Shown here: piece by piece, positions 56,136 through 64,000 of the stretch
Numbering within the stretch: the first letter of the stretch is position 1
Layout: each line of letters begins with the position of its first letter
Assembly (NCBI GenBank): GCA_910578545.1
Contig: CAJTPT010000004.1
Span: 119,138-183,137, forward strand
DNA length: 64,000 nucleotides
Direction of reading: 5' to 3'
From: an uncultured Christensenella sp.
Lineage (GTDB): Bacteria; Bacillota; Clostridia; Christensenellales; Pumilibacteraceae
Program-made: the position numbers and the translations under genes
The notes under the pieces: generated by a model
The model's input: the letters and a program-made list of their open reading frames with translations, nothing else
Databases searched by the model: none
Told to the model about the DNA's origin: nothing

Positions 56136-58202
56136 CTATTTGGTTTCGCCGTCATCGGCGAGCGGCGTGGAACTGAGCTCACGGTAGAACTTGTACGCAT
56201 TCTTACCGCCGTACTTGACGGCGTACGCCGCCTGATCCGCCATGTGGAACAGCGTATCGTAATTGCCGTCGCAGTCATCGGACAGCGCAATACCCATGCT
56301 TACGCTTACGGGGAAGCCGTTCAGCTCTTTTGTCAAGCACTTGAATATACGGTCGACCTGATGGCGCAAGCTGTCCTCGCCATACTGCATGAATATGACA
56401 AACTCGTCGCCGCCGAAGCGCGCACAAATATCCGTCGAACGGGTGTTGCCAAGCATGCGCTCGGATATCGCCTTGATAAGCTGATTGCCGAACAAATGCC
56501 CGTGCTTGTCGTTGGCGCGCTTGAGGTTGTCGAGGTCGAAAAACACGAGCGCAAACTTCTTGTCGCCCGCCTTGGCAAGCAACTTGCTTATCTTGTTTGC
56601 GGCGGCACGCGCGTTAAGAAGATTGGTTATCGGGTCTTTATCGGCAAGCACCTCGAGCTGTTGAATCTCTTCCGTTTCCTCGGTTATGTCTATGCACTTC
56701 CCGATCGCGCCCTCGAGCGTGGGTTCCCCGTCTTCCGTTTCGGTCCACAGCGCGCGAACGACTACCTTGTTCCATTTGCGTTCGCCGCGAATATTAAGAA
56801 TGTACTTATCCTCTACGATCGAGTGCTTTGGCGTAGTCTTGTACAGACGCGACATAAGCTTGTCGAAGTCACCCGGCATAAACACACGTTCGGAAAGCTC
56901 GCTCTTGCGCGGATTTGGTATTTTTTCGGGAAGCTCCATGTACTCCGCGCTAAACGGAAGCAAAGTTATCATCTCGGGCGAAACCACGTACTCGAACATA
57001 ATGTCGCGCGACAGACTTGCAAAGAAGTCGAACTTCATTCGCTCGCGCTCGAGCAGGCGTATCGTTCTTTCCGAAATATCCGAGCCCGAATATTTGAGTA
57101 GTTTTTCCACGTGCTCACGCATGCTTTTTTCGGTGCTATGCTCGGGCGAAGCCTCGTGAAGCTCCTTTTTGAGGTCGTCCTGAACGTCGCGGAGGCATTG
57201 CAAGATCAGCGGATTGAACGCGCCGCACTCCCCGTTTTGTATCATCTCGACAGCGCGCTCGTGCGAAAATCTGTCCTTGTACACGCGTTTACTCGTAAGC
57301 GCGTCGTACACGTCGGCAAGCGCGACGACCTGTGCGGAAATGGGTATCTCGTCGCCCTTGAGCCCGTCGGGATAGCCGCGGCCGTCGTAACGCTCGTGGT
57401 GCCAACGGCAGATTTCGCGCCCTATCTTGATTATCTTCTCGTTACTGCGGTACGGTATGTCCATAAGCATTTTGTCGCCGGCGACTGTGTGCTGCTTCAT
57501 TACCTCGAACTCTTCCTGCGTGAGCCTGCCCGGCTTGTTAAGTATCGCGTCGGGCACCGACATTTTGCCTATGTCGTGCAACGCCGAAGCATTGACGATA
57601 GTGGAAATATCCGACTGCGTCATGCTGTACTTGTCGGTGATAGCAAGAAGGCGGGTCAATATCTTTTCCGTAAACGTAGCGACGTGCAGAATGTGCAGAC
57701 CGCTCTCGCCGTTCCGAAACTCGACGATATGCGACAAAATCTCGACCATAATGCGGTTGTCGCGCTCGCGCTCGTACACCTGGTCGGACAGAATGCCCGC
57801 CATTTCGTGCTGTTTGACCGACAGCAGGTGGTTGCTCATAACGCGGTGCTTAACGGTGTGCTCGTCAAACGGACGGCCTATGTAATCGACTGCGCCCAGC
57901 GCGTATGCTCTGTCCATGTACGACGACCCCGTTTCCGCCGAAATCATAATGACGGGTATTGTCTTTATCCAACCCTTGTTGTTCATCATGGCAAGCGTTT
58001 CAAACCCGTCCATCTCGGGCATGACGATATCGAGCAGCATAATGGAAATTTCCAGCTCGTGCTCTTGGAGTATCGCGCACGCCTGAGCGCCGTTTTCCGC
58101 CTCGAGAATGTTAAAATCCTCGGCAAGCATATCCGAGAGCAGGGACCTATTCATCTCGGAATCGTCGACTATAAGTATAGTGCTTTTTTTGTCTTTGTTC
58201 AT
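56136..58202 (-). CDS. Response regulator with HD-GYP, PAS and GGDEF domains
   Basis: The 688-residue protein combines a receiver (residues 7-125; phospho-acceptor Asp58 in MLLDIVMPEMDG), an HD-GYP c-di-GMP phosphodiesterase (~145-335; HD at 209-210, HHERYDGRGYP with GYP 276-278), a PAS domain (~365-505, ending GKCIDITEETEE), and a GGDEF diguanylate cyclase (~515-680; GGDEF at 597-601). RSTD lies five residues before GGDEF, the position of the inhibitory I-site. All key residues of both enzymes are present, so the protein could make and break c-di-GMP, with the balance set by phosphorylation. AGG lies before the ATG. Confidence 0.93.
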   Translation of the reverse strand: MNKDKKSTILIVDDSEMNRSLLSDMLAEDFNILEAENGAQACAILQEHELEISIMLLDIVMPEMDGFETLAMMNNKGWIKTIPVIMISAETGSSYMDRAYALGAVDYIGRPFDEHTVKHRVMSNHLLSVKQHEMAGILSDQVYERERDNRIMVEILSHIVEFRNGESGLHILHVATFTEKILTRLLAITDKYSMTQSDISTIVNASALHDIGKMSVPDAILNKPGRLTQEEFEVMKQHTVAGDKMLMDIPYRSNEKIIKIGREICRWHHERYDGRGYPDGLKGDEIPISAQVVALADVYDALTSKRVYKDRFSHERAVEMIQNGECGAFNPLILQCLRDVQDDLKKELHEASPEHSTEKSMREHVEKLLKYSGSDISERTIRLLERERMKFDFFASLSRDIMFEYVVSPEMITLLPFSAEYMELPEKIPNPRKSELSERVFMPGDFDKLMSRLYKTTPKHSIVEDKYILNIRGERKWNKVVVRALWTETEDGEPTLEGAIGKCIDITEETEEIQQLEVLADKDPITNLLNARAAANKISKLLAKAGDKKFALVFFDLDNLKRANDKHGHLFGNQLIKAISERMLGNTRSTDICARFGGDEFVIFMQYGEDSLRHQVDRIFKCLTKELNGFPVSVSMGIALSDDCDGNYDTLFHMADQAAYAVKYGGKNAYKFYRELSSTPLADDGETK

Positions 58203-58280
58203 AAAATACCTATTTTATCAGAGACGATGATTAAGCGACGCGAGAAGGATTGCGTCGGAAATTCGGATGATACGAAGGGT

Positions 58281-58319
58281 GTCTGTTGCGGTCGCAGCGG
58301 CGGTACGTCCGCAACAGAC
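58281..58319. repeat. Hairpin between the hybrid kinase and regulator genes
   Basis: GTCTGTTGCGG and CCGCAACAGAC form an 11-base-pair stem around a 17-base loop. No T run follows, so it is more likely a processing or mRNA-stability element than a terminator. Confidence 0.55.
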
Positions 58320-58368
58320 GGACGAACGCAGCGCACAAATTTACGGCAAAGTCGCCGCACGAACTTAA

Positions 58369-61300
58369 TCAGCGGCCCAAAAGCTTGGATACAAGCTCTT
58401 TGAGTTTGTTCATATCTATGGGTTTTGCGAGGTGGGCGTTCATGCCGGACTCGAGCGCCGCCTGCACGTCGTCGTCAAACGCGTTGGCGGTCATTGCCAT
58501 AATGGGAATGGTTTTGGCATCTTTATGCTTGCTTCTTCGTATGGCGCGCGTAGCCTCGTAGCCATCCATAACGGGCATTTGCACGTCCATAAATATTATG
58601 TCGTACTGCCCGGGTTCGGAACTCTCGAATTTTTCCAAGGCTTCCTTGCCGTTGAACGCAACGTCGCACACCGCGCCTTCTATTTCCAACAGCTCGGTCA
58701 AAATCTCGACGTTAATCTCGTTGTCCTCCGCCGCAAGAATGTGCAATCCGTCAAGCACGGTATTCTCTTGCTCGGGTGCAGGCTCGGCGTCCGCCGCCTT
58801 GCCGTCCGTCGCTATCTGCGCAACGGCGCGTCGGAAGTTGGACACAAAGAACGGCTTGGACAGGAACAGGTCTATGCCCGCCGCGCGCGCCTCTTCCTCG
58901 ATATCCTCGTAGCTGTAAGAGGTAAGCACGATAATGGGAATATCGCGAACTTTCTCTTCGCGGATTCTTCGCGCAGTTTCCACGCCGTCCATATCGGGCA
59001 TTTTCCAATCCAAAAGAACCAAGCTGTAATCGTCCTTGTCGGCGACCGCCTGCCCTATCATCTTGATAGCGTCCAACCCGTTGAGCGCGTAGTCCACTCG
59101 CACGTCCGTATCAGACATAAGCTCTTTTATGTCCATACACACATCTTCCTTGTCGTCCACAACAAGTATGTGCGTTATGCCGTGCGCCCGCCAAAAATCC
59201 TCGTCCTCTTGCTCGCCTGCCGCAATCGCAAGCTCGAGCTCGACGGTAAACTTAGTGCCCTTGCCCGGCTCGCTTTCCACCGTGATTATGCCGCCCATTA
59301 GGTTGACTATGTTCTTGGTGATAGCCATGCCCAAGCCCGTGCCCTGAATGCGCTTGGTCCTGGAGTTGGTTTCGCGGCTGAACGGCTCGAATATCTTTTT
59401 GACGTAATCGGCGCTCATGCCGATACCGGTGTCCTTGACGGTAAACAAAAGGTGAGCGTGGTTGTGCACGGTCTGCGGCATGGTTTCCACGATCAACTGT
59501 ATGTCGCCGCCCGGCTCGGTGTACTTGATAGCATTGGACAAAATATTGAGCATTATCTGATTAAGCCGCATTTTGTCGCCGTATACATACTCGGGCAGAT
59601 TGCCGCGTGCGAGCACGTCAAAGGTCTGCTTTTTGGCGTTGACCTGCGAGATCGTCATAGAGTACAGCTCTTCGATAAACTCTGGCAGACAGAACTGTTC
59701 GATATAAAGCGACGTTTTTCCGCTCTCGATCTTACTCATGTCGAGTATGTCGTTGATTAGACTGAGTAGGTGCTGACCGGAATACGTGATTTTGCGCGTG
59801 TAGTCGCGCACGCGCGCGGGATTGTCGGCGTCGCGCTCCAAAAGCGTAGCGTAGCCGATTATCGCGTTCATAGGCGTGCGGATATCGTGCGACATGTTGG
59901 ACAGGAAGTTGCTCTTTGCCTCGTTGGCTTGTTTGGCAAGCTCGAGCGCCGACTCGAGCTGTTCGCGCATTTTTTTGTCCTTGGTGCGGTCCGAGAAGGT
60001 AAGCACGCACTTTTCGACGTCACCGCTGTTTACATGGTACAGCGCCATACGGAACCAGTACGTTTCGCCGGTCTTGGCGTTTTCCAGCTTGATAGCTTTA
60101 TCCCAAGTATTGCCGTCGGGAAGCGCCCTGATCGATTCGGTCGTCAACGGCGTCCAGTCATCGGAGGAAGGAAGAATGGTGTGCACGTCGTTCGCCGCGG
60201 TCTGCAAATCAATGCCGAGCACCGTTTCCAAATTGGCGCTTATGTATTCCGCCTTAAACGTTTCGGGCGAGAACATGACAAACATATCGTTATTGTTGAG
60301 CGACAGCAAGTCCAACAGATTTTCACGCGAGCGAACCTCGAGCATGGTTTCCTTTACCATGCGCTTGTTGTTTAGCACCACCATAGCGATTATGCCCGTG
60401 CACATCACGACGAATATAAGTATCATAACCACAAGCGTGACAGTACGGAACCAGTCCATACTGCTGTTTACCAGACCGCTCGGCGCAACGCCGATAAGCA
60501 TCCAATCGACAAAATCGACCGGTAGGTACGTAAAATAATATTCCACGTCATTCATGTTGACAAGGCGGGTGCCCGACTTTTGCGGCTTGGCGGTCCAGTC
60601 ATTTTTGATTTGCTCCACCGCGGCGGCGGACAAATCGGAATGCGACGAACGCAGAAAATCCAACAAATTGGTATCCCTGACTTTGCCGTGATCGAGCTGT
60701 AACAGTATATTCCCGTCAGGCAAAACCACGTAGCAAAGTCCGTCCGTTCCAAACGTACTTACGTCCAAAATATCGGTAAGATTGTCCGAATCGAACTGTA
60801 AGCCTATGGCGCGGTAATTAAAGCCGTCAAACGTGTTGGGAGGCACCGCCACCGAAAACAACATAAAGTGCGGCGTGTCGATCGCGTCATTTTCCATAAA
60901 CCCGACAACAGCGCACTGTTCGTCTTTAAGCACTTCGTCGAATTTGCGGCGGATGCGCATGTTGATCGGCTCGCCGTCAATCATTTTACAGCTCAACAGA
61001 TTATTGTAGTACGGCGCCGACGACGACCCGTCGTCTATTGTGGTTTCCTCGCCTATAAAGTAAAAATCGCTAAAGCCCCACAATTCCTTTTGCAGGGCAA
61101 TAAAATCTACCAATTCCTTGCGCCGCGCACTGCCTTTGTCGGCGTCGCCGTCGTTGACGTCGTCGATAATGCCGTCGATATACGTTTTCCAGCTGTTTAA
61201 CAGACTGCGGTTGGTATCGACCTTTTCCTTAAACACATTTTTAACCTGCGCGTATACCTCGCCCAAGTGGTCGCTGCTCTCTTCAAATATATGACGATTG

Positions 61301-61401
61301 GTAAATACCGCGTACATCACCGCGGTAATAGCTACGACAATCACGCTGAACGCGATTATTAACCCGTCACGTATTTTTCTGTTAAACTTGATTTTTGCCA
61401 T
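58369..61401 (-). CDS. Hybrid sensor histidine kinase with two receiver domains
   Basis: The 1010-residue membrane kinase has spans at residues 13-33 and 320-343 flanking a ~285-residue extracytoplasmic sensor of Cache type. A PAS domain follows (~360-475), then HisKA with MSHDIRTPMN (His505), HATPase_c (N, G1 and G2 boxes; KDTGIGM and GTGLGMAI), receiver 1 (ILVVDDKEDV, LLDWKMPDMDG) and receiver 2 (ILAAEDNEIN, FMDVQMPVMDG). The layout is that of phosphorelay kinases. The next two genes supply an output regulator and an HPt protein. Small ligands such as amino or organic acids are the usual Cache signals; the ligand here is unknown. Confidence 0.93.
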   Translation of the reverse strand: MAKIKFNRKIRDGLIIAFSVIVVAITAVMYAVFTNRHIFEESSDHLGEVYAQVKNVFKEKVDTNRSLLNSWKTYIDGIIDDVNDGDADKGSARRKELVDFIALQKELWGFSDFYFIGEETTIDDGSSSAPYYNNLLSCKMIDGEPINMRIRRKFDEVLKDEQCAVVGFMENDAIDTPHFMLFSVAVPPNTFDGFNYRAIGLQFDSDNLTDILDVSTFGTDGLCYVVLPDGNILLQLDHGKVRDTNLLDFLRSSHSDLSAAAVEQIKNDWTAKPQKSGTRLVNMNDVEYYFTYLPVDFVDWMLIGVAPSGLVNSSMDWFRTVTLVVMILIFVVMCTGIIAMVVLNNKRMVKETMLEVRSRENLLDLLSLNNNDMFVMFSPETFKAEYISANLETVLGIDLQTAANDVHTILPSSDDWTPLTTESIRALPDGNTWDKAIKLENAKTGETYWFRMALYHVNSGDVEKCVLTFSDRTKDKKMREQLESALELAKQANEAKSNFLSNMSHDIRTPMNAIIGYATLLERDADNPARVRDYTRKITYSGQHLLSLINDILDMSKIESGKTSLYIEQFCLPEFIEELYSMTISQVNAKKQTFDVLARGNLPEYVYGDKMRLNQIMLNILSNAIKYTEPGGDIQLIVETMPQTVHNHAHLLFTVKDTGIGMSADYVKKIFEPFSRETNSRTKRIQGTGLGMAITKNIVNLMGGIITVESEPGKGTKFTVELELAIAAGEQEDEDFWRAHGITHILVVDDKEDVCMDIKELMSDTDVRVDYALNGLDAIKMIGQAVADKDDYSLVLLDWKMPDMDGVETARRIREEKVRDIPIIVLTSYSYEDIEEEARAAGIDLFLSKPFFVSNFRRAVAQIATDGKAADAEPAPEQENTVLDGLHILAAEDNEINVEILTELLEIEGAVCDVAFNGKEALEKFESSEPGQYDIIFMDVQMPVMDGYEATRAIRRSKHKDAKTIPIMAMTANAFDDDVQAALESGMNAHLAKPIDMNKLKELVSKLLGR

Positions 61402-61472
61402 ATCACTTCGTTCGTTTGTTATTGATATTCACGATACCGCGCCGATCATACTCGCCGCGCGTATACTTTATC

Positions 61473-61501
61473 AGTATAACATATATTTTTTTTATAAGCA
61501 A
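61473..61501 (-). promoter_or_regulatory. Promoter of the phosphorelay operon
   Basis: TTGCTT (61501-61496) and TATACT (61478-61473) with a 17-base A/T-rich spacer on the minus strand, about 75 bases before the kinase gene. Confidence 0.65.
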
Positions 61502-61555
61502 GAGATATTTACAAATTCGGAATTCAAAATTCCTAATTGTTGCGCAGTCCGCTTT

Positions 61556-61707
61556 GTTGTCCGCCACGGGGGAAACGTCACGAGCTTGCGAGTGACAAAG
61601 GGGTTGCGGTAATTTCGGTTCTTAACCAACATCAATGTAATTGCGCCGATACTTAACCCCTTTCGTCGGCTCGTTCCTCGCCGCCACTTTCCCCCACGGG
61701 GGACAAC
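61556..61707 (+). repeat. Palindromic intergenic repeat, copy 2
   Basis: A 152-base unit with the GTTGTCC and GGACAAC ends, preceded by CGCAGTCCGCTTT. With copy 3 it fills most of the 61402-61970 gap; the remainder is the kinase promoter and that of the DUF559 gene. Confidence 0.88.
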
Positions 61708-61733
61708 GTTAATTCTGTCGCGCAGTCCGCTTT

Positions 61734-61885
61734 GTTGTCCCCCCTTGGGGGAAACGTCACGAGCCTGCGAGTGACAAAGGGGTTGCTGTATTTCGGTTCT
61801 TAACCAACATCAATGTAATTGCGCCGCTACATAACCCCTTTCGTCGGCTCGTTCCTCGCCGCCACTTTCCCCCACGGGGGACAAC
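61734..61885 (+). repeat. Palindromic intergenic repeat, copy 3
   Basis: Nearly identical to copy 2 in sequence, length and orientation; 26 bases separate them. The preceding CGCAGTCCGCTTT is repeated too, so the pair is probably a tandem duplication. Confidence 0.88.
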
Positions 61886-61935
61886 AAGAAAGAATAAGCC
61901 TCGCCGCTTCGGCGCCAAAGAACGACAATAATGAC

Positions 61936-61964
61936 TTGACAATTACAACGCTTTATTTTATATT
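61936..61964 (+). promoter_or_regulatory. Promoter of the DUF559 gene, probably leaderless
   Basis: Perfect TTGACA (61936-61941) and TATATT (61959-61964), 17 bases apart; the ATG lies seven bases after the -10 box and has no Shine-Dalgarno. Confidence 0.7.
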
Positions 61965-61970
61965 AATAAC

Positions 61971-62324
61971 ATGAAATACAGATATAACGGACAATTAAAA
62001 CAGTATTCCACGAATATGCGTAAAGATATGACAAAAGAAGAACGCAAACTATGGTTTGAATTTTTACGTACAATCCCGTTACGAATACATAGACAGAAAA
62101 TAATCGGAAATTATATAATAGATTTTTATTGCGCCTCAAAAAAAATCGCAATTGAATTGGACGGCTCACAACACTATTCCGATGAAGGAATAAACTACGA
62201 CGCACAACGCACAGATTTTTTAAGCAGTCAAGGAATATCGGTATTGCATTACAGTAACACCGACGTTATGAATAACTTTGACGCAGTCTGTACAGATATT
62301 TTGACAAAGCTTGACTTAAATTAA
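61971..62324 (+). CDS. DUF559 endonuclease-like protein
   Basis: The 117-residue protein has the DUF559 pattern: N-terminal RKDMTKEERKLWFEFL, then IIDFYCASKKIAIELDGSQHY, which carries the Asp and ExD (ELD) residues of the PD-(D/E)XK nuclease fold, and a C-terminal VLHYSNTDVMNN. This family is related to Vsr and MTES_1575 nucleases; the biological substrate is not known. It lies among palindromic repeats near an integrase, a typical mobile setting, and is more AT-rich than the flanking genes. Confidence 0.88.
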   Translation: MKYRYNGQLKQYSTNMRKDMTKEERKLWFEFLRTIPLRIHRQKIIGNYIIDFYCASKKIAIELDGSQHYSDEGINYDAQRTDFLSSQGISVLHYSNTDVMNNFDAVCTDILTKLDLN

Positions 62325-62332
62325 CCTTTTTT

Positions 62333-62354
62333 GTTGTCCCCCAATGTGGACAAC
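62333..62354 (+). repeat. Minimal version of the palindromic repeat
   Basis: GTTGTCC, an 8-base centre, then GGACAAC: only the two ends of the full unit remain, as expected after an internal deletion. Another isolated end lies near 62382. Confidence 0.6.
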
Positions 62355-62440
62355 GTTAATACGGTTGTGCACTCCTCTTTGTTGTCCCCCAAGTGGGAAC
62401 TCGAGTAGTGCGCGGCGCGTTCGGTTGTACAATCCTCTTT

Positions 62441-62593
62441 GTTGTCCCCCTCGGGGGAAACGTCACGAGCTTGCGAGTGACAAAGGGGTTGCGGTATTTC
62501 GGTTCTTAACCGTATATCAATGTAATTGCGCCGCTACATAACCCCTTTCGTCGGCTCGTTCCTCGCCGCCACTTTCCCCCACGGGGGGACAAC
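62441..62593 (+). repeat. Palindromic intergenic repeat, copy 4
   Basis: A full unit in the same orientation as copies 1-3. The 62325-62889 gap also holds the mini copy, a terminator-like hairpin, inverted repeats and a possible small RNA. Confidence 0.88.
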
Positions 62594-62614
62594 GTTAATA
62601 CGGATACAAAAAAG

Positions 62615-62637
62615 AAAAAGCGCCTTTCGGCGCTTTT
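62615..62637 (+). terminator. Terminator-like hairpin after repeat copy 4
   Basis: AAAAAGCGCC, TTTC loop, GGCGCTTTT; symmetric with T runs on both strands. It could end transcripts from either side. Confidence 0.7.
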
Positions 62638-62700
62638 CCCCCAAATGATACTAATCAACCAATCTCTCGCCCGTTACACTTCGGCGTACATCTGAGTTTC

Positions 62701-62739
62701 CAAAGTGTACGCCGATTAGTATAATAGGCGTACACTTTG
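62701..62739. repeat. Perfect 13-bp inverted repeat near the integrase
   Basis: CAAAGTGTACGCC (62701-62713) and GGCGTACACTTTG (62727-62739) flank GATTAGTATAATA. The central part with its edges, CGATTAGTATAATAGGCG (62713-62730), recurs inverted at 62848-62865. Such nested repeats beside a tyrosine integrase are candidates for recombinase or excisionase sites. Confidence 0.7.
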
Positions 62740-62799
62740 ACCTCTCTCTGTTCGCCTAATAATATAAATATGTATTTTTAAAAATATTTATAAAAACGC

Positions 62800-62828
62800 T
62801 TGATTTTTTTAAAAGGTTGATGTATAAT
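62800..62828 (+). promoter_or_regulatory. Promoter pointing towards the integrase 3' end
   Basis: TTGATT (62800-62805) and perfect TATAAT (62823-62828) with a 17-base spacer on the plus strand. No ORF follows. Confidence 0.6.
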
Positions 62829-62834
62829 ATATTA

Positions 62835-62892
62835 GACTCATCTTACACGCCTATTATACTAATCGACGAACTTTTGTTTCGTCGATTTTTTA
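62835..62892 (+). ncRNA. Candidate ~58-base small RNA
   Basis: From the predicted start near 62835 a transcript would run to the hairpin TCGACGAA/TTCGTCGA (62863-62885) and a T-rich tract. It would contain the inverted 18-base repeat and touch the 3' end of the integrase mRNA in antisense. This is inferred only from promoter plus terminator. Confidence 0.4.
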
Positions 62893-63822
62893 TTGTAATA
62901 ATTTGCCGACCTTGTTCATCATTTCCTGTTTATGTTCCATTAGGCTGTGAACGTAGCGGTTTAGGGTGACGGTCGCGTTTTTATGTCCGAGTATTTCGGA
63001 TAGCGTTTTGACGTCCATGCCGCATTCGAGCGCGCGGGTGGCAAAGGTGTGGCGAAGTGCGTGAAAGCCTTTGTGCGGTATTTTAAGCTTGCGCAGTAGC
63101 AAGGTAAAGCTTCTTTGGTACGACCGCACGCATACGGGGTTTGGACCGTTGGCGACTACGTACTCGCTTTTGCTACGTTTTTTTATTGATTTGAGCATGG
63201 CGAGCATTTGCTTTGGCAGCGGTATTGTTCGGCGCGACGCGGGAGTTTTAGGCGGTTCGGTACGGCGCTCGAACTTGCCCGTCGCGCCCTTGCCGTAATG
63301 ACAGCTTTTGGTTACGGACAGCGTGCCGGCGTTAAAGTCCAGGTCTGTCCAGGTCAGCGCCAAAAGCTCGCCTATTCTTAAGCCGGTGTACAGGCACAGG
63401 ACTATTCCGAAAAGCTTGTCCTTTTTGCCTTGCAAAATTTCATGCTCGATTGTTTTTTGTTCGGCTATCGAAAAGCAGCTTACGTCGCAGTCCTGCGCGC
63501 GCGGTCGTTTTACCCTGTCCGCCGTATACTCGGCGAGCTCGCCGTACACCGCCGCCGCTTTCAGTGAGTTTTGCACTACCGTTATGACGGTGTTTACCGT
63601 ATTGGCGGACAGACCCTTGCCCGTTACGAGATTGCCGCTTGTCAACAGCTCGGTAACGAACTTTTGCAACAGCAGCGGCGTTACTTCGTTCAGCTCGTAC
63701 TCGCCCAGCATCGGCGCGACGTGCCCGTCCACAACCTCTTTGTACCGCGCGTACGTTCGTGATTTTGCCGTCGGCTTGACGGCGTTGTCCAGCCATACGC
63801 TCAGCCAGTCCTTGTAATTCAT
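62890..63822 (-). CDS. Tyrosine recombinase / integrase
   Basis: The start at 63822 is chosen for GAGAGG 8 bases upstream; an upstream extension of 35 residues has none. The 310-residue protein has an N-terminal SAM-like core-binding domain (1-105) and a catalytic domain with Arg149 (GLRIGELL), His254-x-x-Arg257 (HALRHTFATR), His280 (LGHKNATVT) and the nucleophile Tyr290. It lacks the extra N-terminal arm-binding domain of Tn916 Int. It would integrate or excise a mobile element whose other parts lie beyond the right edge or have been lost. Downstream inverted repeats may be its sites. Confidence 0.93.
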   Translation of the reverse strand: MNYKDWLSVWLDNAVKPTAKSRTYARYKEVVDGHVAPMLGEYELNEVTPLLLQKFVTELLTSGNLVTGKGLSANTVNTVITVVQNSLKAAAVYGELAEYTADRVKRPRAQDCDVSCFSIAEQKTIEHEILQGKKDKLFGIVLCLYTGLRIGELLALTWTDLDFNAGTLSVTKSCHYGKGATGKFERRTEPPKTPASRRTIPLPKQMLAMLKSIKKRSKSEYVVANGPNPVCVRSYQRSFTLLLRKLKIPHKGFHALRHTFATRALECGMDVKTLSEILGHKNATVTLNRYVHSLMEHKQEMMNKVGKLLQ

Positions 63823-63956
63823 AAAATATACCTCTCTTTGATTATTGCTCTTTTTGCCCGAGTAAAAACTCGGCGTGAAGCGGTTGCCCCAAGCCGAGTT
63901 GAAATAGTTATGCTCTTTTGTTGTCACAACAAAGCGGACTGCGCTACCGTATTAAC

Positions 63957-64000
63957 GTTGTCCCCCGTGGGGGAAAGTGGCGGCGAGGAACGAGCCGACG
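63957..64000 (-). repeat. Palindromic intergenic repeat, partial copy 5 in opposite orientation
   Basis: The sequence is the reverse complement of the right arm of the full copies and is cut by the window end. A GTTGTC-ACAAC mini-palindrome and the repeat flank AAAGCGGACTGCG precede it. Confidence 0.85.

Noticed and set aside
61971..62324. Assignment of the DUF559 protein as a Vsr mismatch endonuclease
   Set aside because: It keeps the general nuclease fold motifs but not the Vsr zinc-site pattern, and no cytosine methyltransferase gene is near.
62890..63927. Extended integrase start at 63927
   Set aside because: The added 35 residues have no ribosome binding site and no resemblance to an arm-binding domain; GAGAGG stands before the ATG at 63822.

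Overview
The window looks like a chromosome segment of an uncultured, Clostridia-like member of the Bacillota. The evidence is the ywlC-ywlE-rpiB neighbourhood, SipW-type signal sequences, strict TTGACA-17-TATAAT promoters, encoded CCA ends on tRNAs, GGAGG ribosome binding sites, and the styles of the FtsX-type ABC transporter, MscL and the c-di-GMP enzymes. Genus cannot be decided from the sequence alone. Most genes lie on the minus strand.

Layout. 1-2.9 kb: rpiB (cut by the window edge), an arginine-phosphatase-type YwlE, the Sua5-type tRNA threonylcarbamoylation enzyme and a small membrane protein. 3-9 kb: a three-gene surface unit of two small paralogues and a 1400-residue protein, all with SipW-type signals. 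9.2-12.8 kb: an unlinked rRNA unit (23S, tRNA-Asn, 5S) with its own promoter and no 16S gene. 13-20 kb: an MMPL transporter, lactate dehydrogenase, a flavodoxin and a large lipoprotein. 20.4-24.9 kb: tRNA-Ala and tRNA-Ile, a small TerB-like protein, polA and coaE. 24.9-32.6 kb: an ABC ATPase-permease fusion, a lytic transglycosylase, and an AT-rich patch with a small membrane protein and a PPC-repeat surface protein.

32.7-54.6 kb is the most unusual part. One strong promoter with a palindromic operator-like site reads through ten tightly packed genes to a single terminator. In transcription order the products are: an Hsp70-fold ATPase; a SNF2-family helicase with a Cys-rich tail; a zinc-finger protein; a five-span membrane protein with an MBG/YDG repeat stalk; a zinc-ribbon/Sel1-like protein; a coiled-coil protein; an HExxH protein; a 1513-residue Upf1-like SF1 helicase with a decayed nuclease domain; a helical protein resembling ESCRT-III; and a Vps4/katanin-like AAA ATPase. 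The tight packing suggests one machine. I recognise the parts but not the whole. A membrane-associated genome-defence or DNA-processing apparatus with an ESCRT-like remodelling module is a hypothesis, not a demonstrated function.

54.7-61.5 kb: mscL, a small coiled-coil protein and a phosphorelay (hybrid kinase, REC-HD-GYP-PAS-GGDEF regulator, HPt protein) that should connect an external signal to c-di-GMP. 61.5-64 kb: an accessory zone with several copies of a ~155-bp palindromic repeat, a DUF559 endonuclease-like gene, a possible small RNA and a tyrosine integrase.
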